A stretch of 64,000 bases of DNA from Bacteroidales bacterium (GCA_015060445.1 SUYL01000015.1:32053-96052), one strand, 5' to 3'. Numbered from the stretch's first letter, positions 47,973 to 56,867 are shown. The notes: a model not told the origin generated them from the sequence alone. Numbers and translations are program-made.

Positions 47973-48683
47973 TTATTCTGAGATTATTTCTTTAAAGATT
48001 GTATCGTAGTTAAGTTTCTTGTCCAGGATGGTTTTCTCCGGATAGCATAGTGTCGATTTTATGAATATCGTGTCACTGCCGTACTCCCTTCTCATGTATG
48101 AGGTGCTTTTAACCTTATTTTTGCATACTTGTAGGCCATATTTCTGTTCTATGGTTTGGGTATGCTCTTTATATATTTCTTCTTTTTCATGGAAGAGGAC
48201 ATTGTTCCATAAGAGTCTTACACTTGGTATGTAATGCATCAGCTGGGTAGCTGCTTTTATATTGCTAACAATTACTGATGTATCCATAATTGTTGGCAGG
48301 ATGGCAAGGTCTATGAATTTAGCCTTGATAAGAGATATTGCATTGCTATCAGTTAAAGAACCAGGATAGTCAATGACAATAAAGTCAAAGATGTCTTCTT
48401 TTTTCAGCCGTATAAGGTTTTGTTTTTCTTCCTCTGTGCCTAGTTTGATTATAGGATAAATAGAGTTGTTGCCAGAAGGAAGATGGCGGTCAATCATTTC
48501 CGGTGACTTTTCGTATTCGCTGATCTCCCTTTGACGTAGGTTGAATAGGTTATAGGCAGGGGCATCGGCATCAACGCAGAGTACTTTTTTCTTCTCTTTA
48601 TTGAGCCATGATGAGAACAGTACGGCAATGGATGTTTTTCCTGTCCCCCCCTTAACGGTGAAAAATGCAATTGTTTTTGCCAT
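47973..48683 (-). CDS. traA: ParA family ATPase (TraA)
   Basis: FFTVKGGTGKTSIAVLFSSWLNKEKKKVLCVDADAPAYNLF; IVIDYPG. Confidence 0.9.
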   Translation of the reverse strand: MAKTIAFFTVKGGTGKTSIAVLFSSWLNKEKKKVLCVDADAPAYNLFNLRQREISEYEKSPEMIDRHLPSGNNSIYPIIKLGTEEEKQNLIRLKKEDIFDFIVIDYPGSLTDSNAISLIKAKFIDLAILPTIMDTSVIVSNIKAATQLMHYIPSVRLLWNNVLFHEKEEIYKEHTQTIEQKYGLQVCKNKVKSTSYMRREYGSDTIFIKSTLCYPEKTILDKKLNYDTIFKEIISE

Positions 48684-48751
48684 GGTTTAAAATTTTACAC
48701 AAAGATATAATAACAATGCGATAAAAAACAAAAAAATTAATCAAATAGATA

Positions 48752-48778
48752 TATATTTGTGAAAAAATAGATATCTAT
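48752..48778 (+). promoter_or_regulatory. -7 box TATATTTG followed by 12-bp palindrome atagatatctat abutting the start codon
   Basis: TATATTTG 48752-48759; atagatatctat 48767-48778, in the divergent traA/ardC-like intergenic region. Confidence 0.55.
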
Positions 48779-49792
48779 ATGAATAAGACACTTGAAAAAC
48801 TGGCGGAAGCATATACTTCTGCTTTGATGGAGAAATTCAATGATGAACTCTTCTGGGAGAAACCATGGTTCAATGTCAGTGCTTATCCTGTCAACCTTCG
48901 TGGTACCGGATACAGAGGCGCAAATCTTTTTCTTCTTTCATTGGCAATGGACATGAAAGGTTACGGATTACCTGTATATCTCACATATAACCAAGCACAG
49001 AAACTTGGTGTAAGTATTCTCAAGGGACAGAGAGGATGGCCAGTGCAGCACTATATCTGTTATCATAAAGATGAAAATGGAAAATATATTCCCGATGATC
49101 AGTTCCAGAAGATGACTAAGGAGCAACAGGAGCAGTGTACTACCAAAGTGAAGCTGTCATACTATGTTGTTTTCAATATATGTCAAACAAATATGCAGGA
49201 AGTGAGACCTGAGATATATGATAAATTCCAGCAGAAGTTCTGTGTTACAAATATGGTCCAGGGAGAAAGTCACGTTATGCTTGATAAACAGTTGCAAGGT
49301 GATTGGATATGCCCTGTTCACGAGCAGCGTTCAAATCAAGCTTATTATGCACCTAAAGACAACCATATTGTACTGCCGTTAAGGGAGCAGTTCAGTCAGA
49401 TGGCGCAGTTCTACAGTACAGCTCTGCATGAAATGGCTCACAGCACCATGCATCCTGATGCTTGTCCTCGCAAGACGAAGGCTCCTGAAAGAGTTGACTC
49501 ATATGGCCATGAGGAACTTATTGCGGAATTGTCTGCTGGTTTGACTGGTCTCTCCATAGGCGTGGAGCAGACTCCTCAGCAGAATAATATTGCCTACTTG
49601 AAATGTTGGCTGGAGAATATGAAGCAGGATCCTCAGTATATCTTCAATGTGCTTGCGGATGCCAAAGCGGTGACGCAGTTCATGACAGGACATTTCGGTC
49701 TTGAGATTGGCCAAAACCAGAAGGAGGAGATGGATGATATCTCTATTCCGGAGGATCTGAAACATGATAAAAAGAAAAACCTGAAATTATAG
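48779..49792 (+). CDS. ArdC-like ssDNA-binding / zincin-like metallopeptidase antirestriction protein
   Basis: NLRGTGYRGANLFLLSL, LHEMAHSTMH, SYGHEELIAELSAG. Confidence 0.88.
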   Translation: MNKTLEKLAEAYTSALMEKFNDELFWEKPWFNVSAYPVNLRGTGYRGANLFLLSLAMDMKGYGLPVYLTYNQAQKLGVSILKGQRGWPVQHYICYHKDENGKYIPDDQFQKMTKEQQEQCTTKVKLSYYVVFNICQTNMQEVRPEIYDKFQQKFCVTNMVQGESHVMLDKQLQGDWICPVHEQRSNQAYYAPKDNHIVLPLREQFSQMAQFYSTALHEMAHSTMHPDACPRKTKAPERVDSYGHEELIAELSAGLTGLSIGVEQTPQQNNIAYLKCWLENMKQDPQYIFNVLADAKAVTQFMTGHFGLEIGQNQKEEMDDISIPEDLKHDKKKNLKL

Positions 49793-49796
49793 TGAT

Positions 49797-50012
49797 ATGA
49801 CAAAGTTAGATTTGATTCAAAGAATTATTGAAAAAGAGTTTGACAATGATTCAAACCTTAATGCGGAACAAGTGCTGCAGGAATTGATGGCTGCCCATGC
49901 CTATCTTTTTGAAAATTATTACAGGCATGAGGTAAATTATGAAGGCTCAGATGACTATTTCAGACTTTACAGCTGCATAACCGGATATATCAACGATAAG
50001 ATTAACGGGTAG
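49797..50012 (+). CDS. hypothetical protein
   Basis: 71-aa ORF packed between ardC-like and rep genes. Confidence 0.6.
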   Translation: MTKLDLIQRIIEKEFDNDSNLNAEQVLQELMAAHAYLFENYYRHEVNYEGSDDYFRLYSCITGYINDKING

Positions 50013-50013
50013 T

Positions 50014-51141
50014 ATGGAAAGGGCGAAAAAGATAGTCGAAGGGAAGGCGATTCTGGAAAGGAAGGGATTGCCTCGTACAAAGAAATCAGTTGTATTGCCT
50101 GAAAACATAACATGGCTTAAACAACCTAATCTAATCACTTTTATGTCACATGATTTTCGCCTGATGCAGATGAGGCTGCTGATTCTGGTAGTGGAGAAAA
50201 TGCAGAAAGTGATAGAGGAGAGCATCCAGAACTATGAGAAATATGGTGTCTCATCAGCTGATGGACAACTGTCACTTTTTGGTGATATGGGCGGTAATGT
50301 GTCTTTAGAAATTCCTTATAAAGATTTGGGTGTAGGCCCTGATCAATATAATACAGTTAAACCTTTGATAAAAAAATTGTGCAGCATACCAGTTGAAGTG
50401 GAGACGATAAATCCAAAGACTGGGGAACCGAGGTGGACTATTGCTGGATTGATTGCAAAGGCACATGTGGAAAAGAAATACTCAAGGCATTGTATCATTG
50501 AGATAGACAGGGATATTCTCAAGCTGTTTTATCAGGCAGACAAAGGATTCACAAAATATATCAAAGAAATAGCTTTCAATGCCACAAGCAAGTACACAAT
50601 ACGAATGTACATGTTGGTGTCAAGTTGGCGGGAAAAGGGAGGATTTTCCATTCGTTTGAACAAATTCAGGAAGGTGATGAATCTGGGCAGGAAATATAAG
50701 GACTATAAGGACCTTTACAGATGGGTGATAAGACCGGCATATGAAGAACTATTTGAGAAGGCAAATTGTTGGTTTGAAGTGGCAGAAGTATATAATTCTA
50801 TGTCCGATAAGGAACCGTATAAACTTAATTTTAAAGTTGTGAGGGCCGTGGTGACACAAAAGGAAAAGGAATTTCTTGAGATTCAGAGAAGAAATATTGA
50901 AACAGTATGCAAAAGGGAGTTCAGTATGGATGATGCTCGTTTGTCACAAATAATTACAAGGTTGACATTGGATAATGTAGCCAGAGTTAACCAAAAGATT
51001 GCGGAACTTGTGAAAAGAACTGAAATAAATGGTGACAGTATCAATGATGTGTGTTCATACGCTTTTACTGTGATAACAAAGGAACTGGAATACAGTTTTG
51101 GTATGGACGGAGAACCTCTTGAAATAGATGAAATGTTTTGA
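50014..51141 (+). CDS. Rep_3/RepB-type replication initiation protein
   Basis: two winged-helix-like region, LSLFGDMGG..ISWREKGGFSIRLNKFRKVMNLGRKYKDYKDLYRWVIRPAYEEL; downstream iterons. Confidence 0.88.
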   Translation: MERAKKIVEGKAILERKGLPRTKKSVVLPENITWLKQPNLITFMSHDFRLMQMRLLILVVEKMQKVIEESIQNYEKYGVSSADGQLSLFGDMGGNVSLEIPYKDLGVGPDQYNTVKPLIKKLCSIPVEVETINPKTGEPRWTIAGLIAKAHVEKKYSRHCIIEIDRDILKLFYQADKGFTKYIKEIAFNATSKYTIRMYMLVSSWREKGGFSIRLNKFRKVMNLGRKYKDYKDLYRWVIRPAYEELFEKANCWFEVAEVYNSMSDKEPYKLNFKVVRAVVTQKEKEFLEIQRRNIETVCKREFSMDDARLSQIITRLTLDNVARVNQKIAELVKRTEINGDSINDVCSYAFTVITKELEYSFGMDGEPLEIDEMF

Positions 51142-51154
51142 TTCGGGGTGAAAT

Positions 51155-51558
51155 GTTGACATTTTCTCCCTAAGTTATGGAGAAAGTTGATAATTTCTCC
51201 CTGAAATGTTGATATTTTCTCCCTGGAAAATAAGTGAAAGTTGACATTTTCTCCCTGTAAAGTTGACATTTTCTCCCCGATTTTTCTAATTAGTAGATTG
51301 GTAATCAGAATGATAAACCCTCAAAAATGCCCCTACTACTATCTAATACTTGATATATACAACCTTTTTACAACTGTTAAAAAATGGTTCTTTAAACGAG
51401 AAAAGAATTGCTTTTTGAATGAAAAAATGTCAATTAGTGTCATTAAATATAGGTCTTTTCAGGCACTTCTTAGAAAAATGCCTGAAAAAAGAAGAAAAAA
51501 GTTGACATTTTCTCCCTGTAGAATTATTCTAAATTAAAAAAGTTGACATTTTCTCCCT
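51155..51558. repeat. iteron array gttgacattttctccct (7 copies)
   Basis: starts at 51155, 51186, 51208, 51240, 51262, 51501, 51542. Confidence 0.92.
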
Positions 51559-51852
51559 GAAAGGTATATAATTATATGTTATTCAATATTTTGAAATAAA
51601 ATAGGTTCTAAGCATAAAATTTTGCAATTCTAAAGCTGAACAAGGTAATCTTTAAAACTTGGGTTTTTGTCCCTTGTTGTTCTTAAACACCATATAATCA
51701 GCGAATTGTAAACGAGTGTTTCTTCAGCATACAAGTTGCTGTTATTCAGTCTTTTGTTCAAAAAACAGCTTTTTACTGAGAAATTCTAATATTTTTCTGG
51801 TTTCTACCCTGTTCCAATAAATCAATTGCAAAGGTAGGTCGTGTCACCGCAT

Positions 51853-51935
51853 TGGCAAGGTCAAGCTGTGTTTGTGGCAAAATCTCCACCTGTACAGGTA
51901 GTATTTCCCCACAAAACCTTGACTGTGCATTGCCA
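51853..51935. promoter_or_regulatory. nested inverted-repeat structure upstream of ssb (candidate ssDNA promoter or structured RNA)
   Basis: TGGCAA/TTGCCA, GTCAAG/CTTGAC, TTTGTGG/CCACAAA nested around the palindrome ACCTGTACAGGT. Confidence 0.6.
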
Positions 51936-52000
51936 CTACTCCTTTTGAGCAATGAATTTATTGTTTAACAGGGATATGAAGTCCCACAAAAAAGAAAAAC

Positions 52001-52324
52001 ATGAATAAAAACAAAGTTATTCTGTCTGGGAAGGTAGGACAAGATGCCAGAATCATTAACCTGCCTGATGGTGCTCAAGTAGCTCGTTTCATTTTGGCAA
52101 CAAGTGAAGTTGTTAAGGGCCGCAATGGGAACATAAGTGTAGAAACGCAATGGCATAATGTTGTTGCATGGAACAACAATGGTATCGAAGACCTGAAGTC
52201 TATTGTTGGCGGTGTAGAACTTGAGCTTGAAGGTAAACTGAGATATATCAAATATACATCTGCAGATGGAACTTCACGAAGCCTTACAGAGATTGTCGCT
52301 ACGCAGATTCTTCTTGTCAAATGA
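52001..52324 (+). CDS. ssb: single-stranded DNA-binding protein
   Basis: NKVILSGKVGQDARIINLPDGAQVARFILATSE..TQWHNVVAW. Confidence 0.92.
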   Translation: MNKNKVILSGKVGQDARIINLPDGAQVARFILATSEVVKGRNGNISVETQWHNVVAWNNNGIEDLKSIVGGVELELEGKLRYIKYTSADGTSRSLTEIVATQILLVK

Positions 52325-52346
52325 ACCAAGGGTGCTTTTTGCACCC

Positions 52347-52607
52347 TTAGTCTTTATGTTGTTCCACCCACTCTGTTAGGATGTCATTTATTATTCTGTT
52401 AAGTGGTGTTGCCTTGCCATCCTCTTCTTCTTTTTTTAGGAGATATTTTTTTAGAGCATATTTGTTTTCTGTGCTGATTCTGACGCACTCGGTGAGTGCT
52501 GATACTCCTGTCATTTCTTTTTTCTTTTTCTCTGGTTTTTCTGTTGGAGTTTTTGAGTCAAGAAAAGTTGATGAGAATTCATCAGTGTTTATTTGTAATT
52601 TGCTCAT
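52347..52607 (-). CDS. small ribbon-helix-helix-like / DUF3408-type protein
   Basis: 86 aa; VRISTENKYALKKYLLKKEEEDGKATPLNRIINDILTEWV. Confidence 0.55.
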   Translation of the reverse strand: MSKLQINTDEFSSTFLDSKTPTEKPEKKKKEMTGVSALTECVRISTENKYALKKYLLKKEEEDGKATPLNRIINDILTEWVEQHKD

Positions 52608-52616
52608 AATTGATTA

Positions 52617-52781
52617 TGTGATTATGTGATTTATCTATTATAATATTATGCGCTTAGTTACTTTTGCGTTTTTGTGATTGTGCGACTTATCTATATTGCA
52701 ATTTTGCTCCCTTGCTATTATACGCATTGTTTATAATGCGATATATCAATTCTGCGACTACGCTCCTTGTCTATTTTGCGA
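52617..52781. repeat. TGYGA-box array upstream of the 52347..52607(-) gene
   Basis: TGCGA at 52681, 52737, 52753, 52777; TGTGA at 52617, 52625, 52674; longer unit TGYGAYTTATCTAT at 52625 and 52681. Confidence 0.65.
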
Positions 52782-52852
52782 CTTTGTGCAAAGATATAAA
52801 TAATATCAATATGTTAAAAAACAAAATAAATCATATCAATAAGATTATTTTA

Positions 52853-52860
52853 TATCTTTG
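52853..52860 (+). promoter_or_regulatory. Bacteroidetes -7 box for the mobilisation operon
   Basis: TATCTTTG (TAnnTTTG). Confidence 0.55.
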
Positions 52861-52924
52861 CGCCGGGAAGTGTGAAAGGTATAAAAGCAAGATGTGTGTT
52901 TGTATGACAAAACACTATCTTGCA

Positions 52925-52989
52925 CGGTATGAATACCGCGGAAATTGCGACACTTTGTGTCGGGAAAATAAACTCGCAACTCGTTTATT
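52925..52989. other. oriT: candidate oriT with three adjacent inverted repeats
   Basis: cggtat-ga-ataccg; cgacac-ttt-gtgtcg; aataaac-tcgcaactc-gtttatt, immediately 5' of the mobilisation genes. Confidence 0.6.
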
Positions 52990-52992
52990 CAT

Positions 52993-53388
52993 ATGAAAAC
53001 AGATTGTAGAACCAGGAGACTTAATATACGTCTTACAGAGCTGGAATACATAGATTTTAGGCATAGGATGGAGGATGCCGGGTATAAATCCGTCTCAAGG
53101 TATATAAGAAAAAAACTTTTTTCAACCCGGGTTATGCCGGTGCGTAGGGCAGTACAGGAGGAGAAGGTGTTGGAAAGTATGAGGTTGTTGGTAGCGGAGG
53201 TGAAGAAGATAGGTGTAAATTATAATCAGGTTGTCAAGAGTTACAATGCCTCCAAGAACAAAATCAGTTCTTATGGTACGGAAAGGAAAATGAATGAATT
53301 GTATAAAATGACGAGTTTGTTGGTGAAAGAAATCCAACTTGTCAAGGAACTGCTGGTAGGTAATAGTAATGGTAATCAAAATTCATAA
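52993..53388 (+). CDS. plasmid mobilisation relaxosome accessory protein (MobC/MobA-like)
   Basis: RRLNIRLTELEYIDFRHRMEDAGYKSVSRYIRKKLF..VKKIGVNYNQVVKSYN. Confidence 0.88.
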   Translation: MKTDCRTRRLNIRLTELEYIDFRHRMEDAGYKSVSRYIRKKLFSTRVMPVRRAVQEEKVLESMRLLVAEVKKIGVNYNQVVKSYNASKNKISSYGTERKMNELYKMTSLLVKEIQLVKELLVGNSNGNQNS

Positions 53389-54496
53389 AGCAGCACAGGT
53401 TCATGCGAGCTTGAATTATCTTGTCTCTAAAATGGGTATTGAGGATAATAAGATTATAGCATATAATAATATTACTCCTCAAGGGCCTTCGGAAAGAGAT
53501 ATTATTGATGCCCTGAAAAATGAATTTAGTAAATTGGACCGGGCAAACATAAGAACAGATAATATATCTTTTCATGCATCTATAAATCCTACAGAAGAGG
53601 AGCTTAAGAGAATTGATATACAGGAGTTGTGCAAGGAGTATATGGTACGACTGGGATATGCAGCACAACCCTATATAGTAGTTGAGCATAATGATACTGG
53701 TCGCCGTCACTATCATATTATATCTCACCGGGTCCAGCCAAATGGAAAAAAAATTAATGATTATAATGAGAGGAGAAAAACCAATAATTATGTTAAGGAA
53801 CTTAACCAAGTAATGCGAAGGTCCCAGCTTCAGCATGAGAATATAATCCCACTTTATTTTACTCCAGGCAGAAGGCGCAAGGATATGATTGCCCAGATTG
53901 TGACGGACACAGCTGGCAGATATAGATATGATAATATCTTCGAGCTTCAAAAGATATTGCTGGACAGAAATATTGAACTTATAGAAAGGGACGGGCACTT
54001 TATTGCAGCAGGAATAGATATGGGAAGGAGGACCAGGGCTGTAAAGGTAGAATTTGAATTCAGACAGCAAGTCAACACATATATGGGAAAGAGGACCAGG
54101 GAAAGGATGTGTAATATTATAAAGTTCGCATTGGAACATTCAATGTCGGAATTGCATGCGAGGCGAATATTGGCCAAATATCAATTGGGCGTACAGTTCC
54201 TAAAAAATGATGATGGCCGAATATATGGTGTATATTATATTGACCATAAAAATTGCAGAATAGTTAAAGGTTCTGTTCTGTCTCATGATGTCTCAGCTGC
54301 ATTGTGGAACGGCAAGCAGGGAGAGTGGCAGAGGGTACGGTATGTGCCTTATCAGGAAAGCGTACAGACATACCAGTGCCTCAGCTGGGAGATGGCCAAT
54401 GTGTTTCTGTACAATAGATGGAGCAATGACAATAATCTGTCACGAAGGGATCTGTATTATTCAAGCAAGCGTGAAAATAATAGGAGGATATTATGA
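53369..54496 (+). CDS. relaxase/mobilisation nuclease
   Basis: SFHASINPTEEE, YIVVEHNDTGRRHYHIISHRV (HxH relaxase motif). Confidence 0.92.
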   Translation: MVIKIHKAAQVHASLNYLVSKMGIEDNKIIAYNNITPQGPSERDIIDALKNEFSKLDRANIRTDNISFHASINPTEEELKRIDIQELCKEYMVRLGYAAQPYIVVEHNDTGRRHYHIISHRVQPNGKKINDYNERRKTNNYVKELNQVMRRSQLQHENIIPLYFTPGRRRKDMIAQIVTDTAGRYRYDNIFELQKILLDRNIELIERDGHFIAAGIDMGRRTRAVKVEFEFRQQVNTYMGKRTRERMCNIIKFALEHSMSELHARRILAKYQLGVQFLKNDDGRIYGVYYIDHKNCRIVKGSVLSHDVSAALWNGKQGEWQRVRYVPYQESVQTYQCLSWEMANVFLYNRWSNDNNLSRRDLYYSSKRENNRRIL

Positions 54497-56373
54497 GAAA
54501 AAGTGTTTTATCAATATTTTGGCTGGTGTCATTGGTGATTATGGCATTTCATACAATTCTTCATAATTATACTGTATTCAATAATGGAGAGACGATAAGG
54601 GTAATTGCAGCTTTGGGTTATAAATTAGGGTTGTCTGACTATATTTTTGTAAAATCACTAGTGGTATTGTCAGTCGTCTTGGCAGGTTTGGGTTCTACTG
54701 TAGTTAGAAAAACAAATATAACAAGGCAAATTTCAATTTTTTGTATAGCAACGCTGCTGTTTTATCTTATAGGATTTATGGAGCCGGGGATATATTATAT
54801 GGCTTGCAGTCTGTTGCTTTATCTTCAGTTGTGTGCTTCTGCATATCTTATTGGTGGGTATATTGGTCTTGGAAATATTGTAGATAATTCAGATGCCATT
54901 GTTAAAGTTAATTTTATGCAGGAGACAAGAAAAATTGAAAATGATGATTCCGTAAACATCCCGACCAAATTTAGCTATAACGGCAAGGAGTATGATGGAT
55001 GGATCAATTGTGTCAACTGTTTCAGGGCATCAATGGTGCTTGGTACACCAGGTAGTGGAAAGACCTTTTCTTTCTATTACCATTTTATTGAACAGATGAT
55101 ATCCAAGGGATACTGTGGGTTATGTTATGATTTCAAATATCCGGACTTGAGTAAAATAGTATACAACATAATGCTCGACAGGGTGGGGAATTGGGGTAAG
55201 ATGCCAAAATTTTATGTCATAAATTTTGATGACCCAACCAAAACCAATCGTTGTAATCCGTTGAATCCTCATTTTATGACGGATATAATTGATGCTTATG
55301 AAGCTGCATATATGGTGATGATAAATCTCAATAAGACTTGGATACAGAAACAAGGAGACTTCTTTGTTGAATCGGCCATAGTCTTTTTTACTGCAATTAT
55401 ATGGTACCTTAAATTGTATGAAGGAGGAAAATACTGCACATTACCTCATGCAATAGAGTTGCTCATGCAACCATACGAGGCTGTATTTAGTATGTTGCAA
55501 AAAGAGGAGGATGTGAAGAATTACATGTCTCCTTTTATTAATGCAATGGAGGGAAATGCACAGGATCAGTTGCAGGGGCAAATAGCATCAGCACAGATTC
55601 CATTGACACGTTTGTCATCGCCATCTGTATATTGGGCCATGTCCGGAGATGATTTTACATTGGACATAAATAATCCTTTGGAACCTAAGATAGTGTGTAT
55701 TGGAAATAATCCCGACAGGCAGACAATATATGCTGCAGCTCTTTCCTTATACACAAGCAGAATCTTCAAGATTATCAATAAACCAGGTAAACAAAAGAGT
55801 TTTGTGTTATTGGATGAGTTGCCAACAATATATCTGAAAGGGTTGGATAATTTGATTGCAACTGCAAGGAGCAATAGGGTGGCAATTGTTGCAGGAGCGC
55901 AGGATCTATCGCAGATTGTTAGGGATTATGGTGAGAAAGAAGCGGATGTAATCATCAACACTATCGGTAATGTCTTTTCTGGGCAAGTTAAGGGAAGAAC
56001 TGCCAAAATGTTGGCTGAGACATTTGGAAAGATTCACGTCAATAAAAAAGGCCTGTCTGTGAATGACAGAGATTCATCGCAAAGCATGAGTTTCAATACC
56101 AACCTTGAAGATATGATACCTGCAAGTATTATATCAACACTTTCTCAAGGTAGTTTTGTGGGACAGGTAGCAGACAATTGGGGGCAGGAAATCAGCCAGA
56201 AATTCTTTCACGCTAGGGTTTTGGCCAATCAAAATGTGTTGCATAATATGAAATACTACAAAGAAATACCACCTTTGGCGGAGGCGGAAGGTGGTAGTAT
56301 GTATGATATTGTCAAGCAGAACTATCACAGAATCAAGCATGAGATAAGCCAGATGGTTGAACCTTATCTATGA
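54493..56373 (+). CDS. type IV secretory coupling protein (TraG/TraD, MobC-like)
   Basis: MVLGTPGSGKTFSFYYHFIEQ, FVLLDELPTIYLKGLDNLIATARSNRVAIVAGAQDLSQ. Confidence 0.92.
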   Translation: MRKSVLSIFWLVSLVIMAFHTILHNYTVFNNGETIRVIAALGYKLGLSDYIFVKSLVVLSVVLAGLGSTVVRKTNITRQISIFCIATLLFYLIGFMEPGIYYMACSLLLYLQLCASAYLIGGYIGLGNIVDNSDAIVKVNFMQETRKIENDDSVNIPTKFSYNGKEYDGWINCVNCFRASMVLGTPGSGKTFSFYYHFIEQMISKGYCGLCYDFKYPDLSKIVYNIMLDRVGNWGKMPKFYVINFDDPTKTNRCNPLNPHFMTDIIDAYEAAYMVMINLNKTWIQKQGDFFVESAIVFFTAIIWYLKLYEGGKYCTLPHAIELLMQPYEAVFSMLQKEEDVKNYMSPFINAMEGNAQDQLQGQIASAQIPLTRLSSPSVYWAMSGDDFTLDINNPLEPKIVCIGNNPDRQTIYAAALSLYTSRIFKIINKPGKQKSFVLLDELPTIYLKGLDNLIATARSNRVAIVAGAQDLSQIVRDYGEKEADVIINTIGNVFSGQVKGRTAKMLAETFGKIHVNKKGLSVNDRDSSQSMSFNTNLEDMIPASIISTLSQGSFVGQVADNWGQEISQKFFHARVLANQNVLHNMKYYKEIPPLAEAEGGSMYDIVKQNYHRIKHEISQMVEPYL

Positions 56374-56733
56374 TTGCTGGCTCTCCATCTGGGCAATCTT
56401 CTTTTTTAATTGCATGATAGTGGCGGCTTGGTCTTCTATAACCTTATTCAATTTTCTGTTTGTCTTGATAAGTTCGCTGTATCCCTTGTCTGTGAGATCT
56501 TTGTCCACAAAGTCATATACGAAATCTTTACCTATATGATTACCTATGACTATCATCTCATGGAGAGTGAAGTCCTGATCACTGCACTTGCGACTTACCG
56601 ATACGTATGCAAGATCCATAATTTGCATTATTTCCTTGCGTGTGATGCCGCCTCTTTTGAATAGCCCCATCATATACTTTGAGTATTCTTTAAGTTGGTC
56701 AGGATTTCTATTCTCTTTTATTATCTTTCTCAT
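56368..56733 (-). CDS. HTH-like/coiled-coil small protein, possible regulator
   Basis: GITRKEIMQIMDLAYVSVSRKCS...coiled-coil C-terminus; divergent from primase gene. Confidence 0.6.
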   Translation of the reverse strand: MRKIIKENRNPDQLKEYSKYMMGLFKRGGITRKEIMQIMDLAYVSVSRKCSDQDFTLHEMIVIGNHIGKDFVYDFVDKDLTDKGYSELIKTNRKLNKVIEDQAATIMQLKKKIAQMESQQS

Positions 56734-56781
56734 ATCATTATTTTTGGTCCAGAGTCATATTATAACAAGCGAATACATCAA

Positions 56782-56838
56782 ATAATTATAAAAAGAGTCA
56801 AAAGTTATAATTATATGATAAAAAATTATGTATATTTG
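56782..56838 (+). promoter_or_regulatory. dyad operator plus -7 box upstream of primase gene (homologous to 25381-25436)
   Basis: ATAATTATAA-(13 nt)-TTATAATTAT at 56782-56814; TATATTTG 56831-56838. Confidence 0.65.
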
Positions 56839-56867
56839 TGTGTGTTAACTCGTTAGTCACTTTACAA

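Noticed and set aside
51279-51500. Possible short ORF between iteron blocks (51241..51537)
   Set aside because: Overlaps iterons on both sides, no domain or RBS; more likely the AT-rich origin region.
53342-54139. - strand 265-aa ORF opposite the relaxase
   Set aside because: Antisense to a clear relaxase with HxH motif; composition typical of shadow ORFs.
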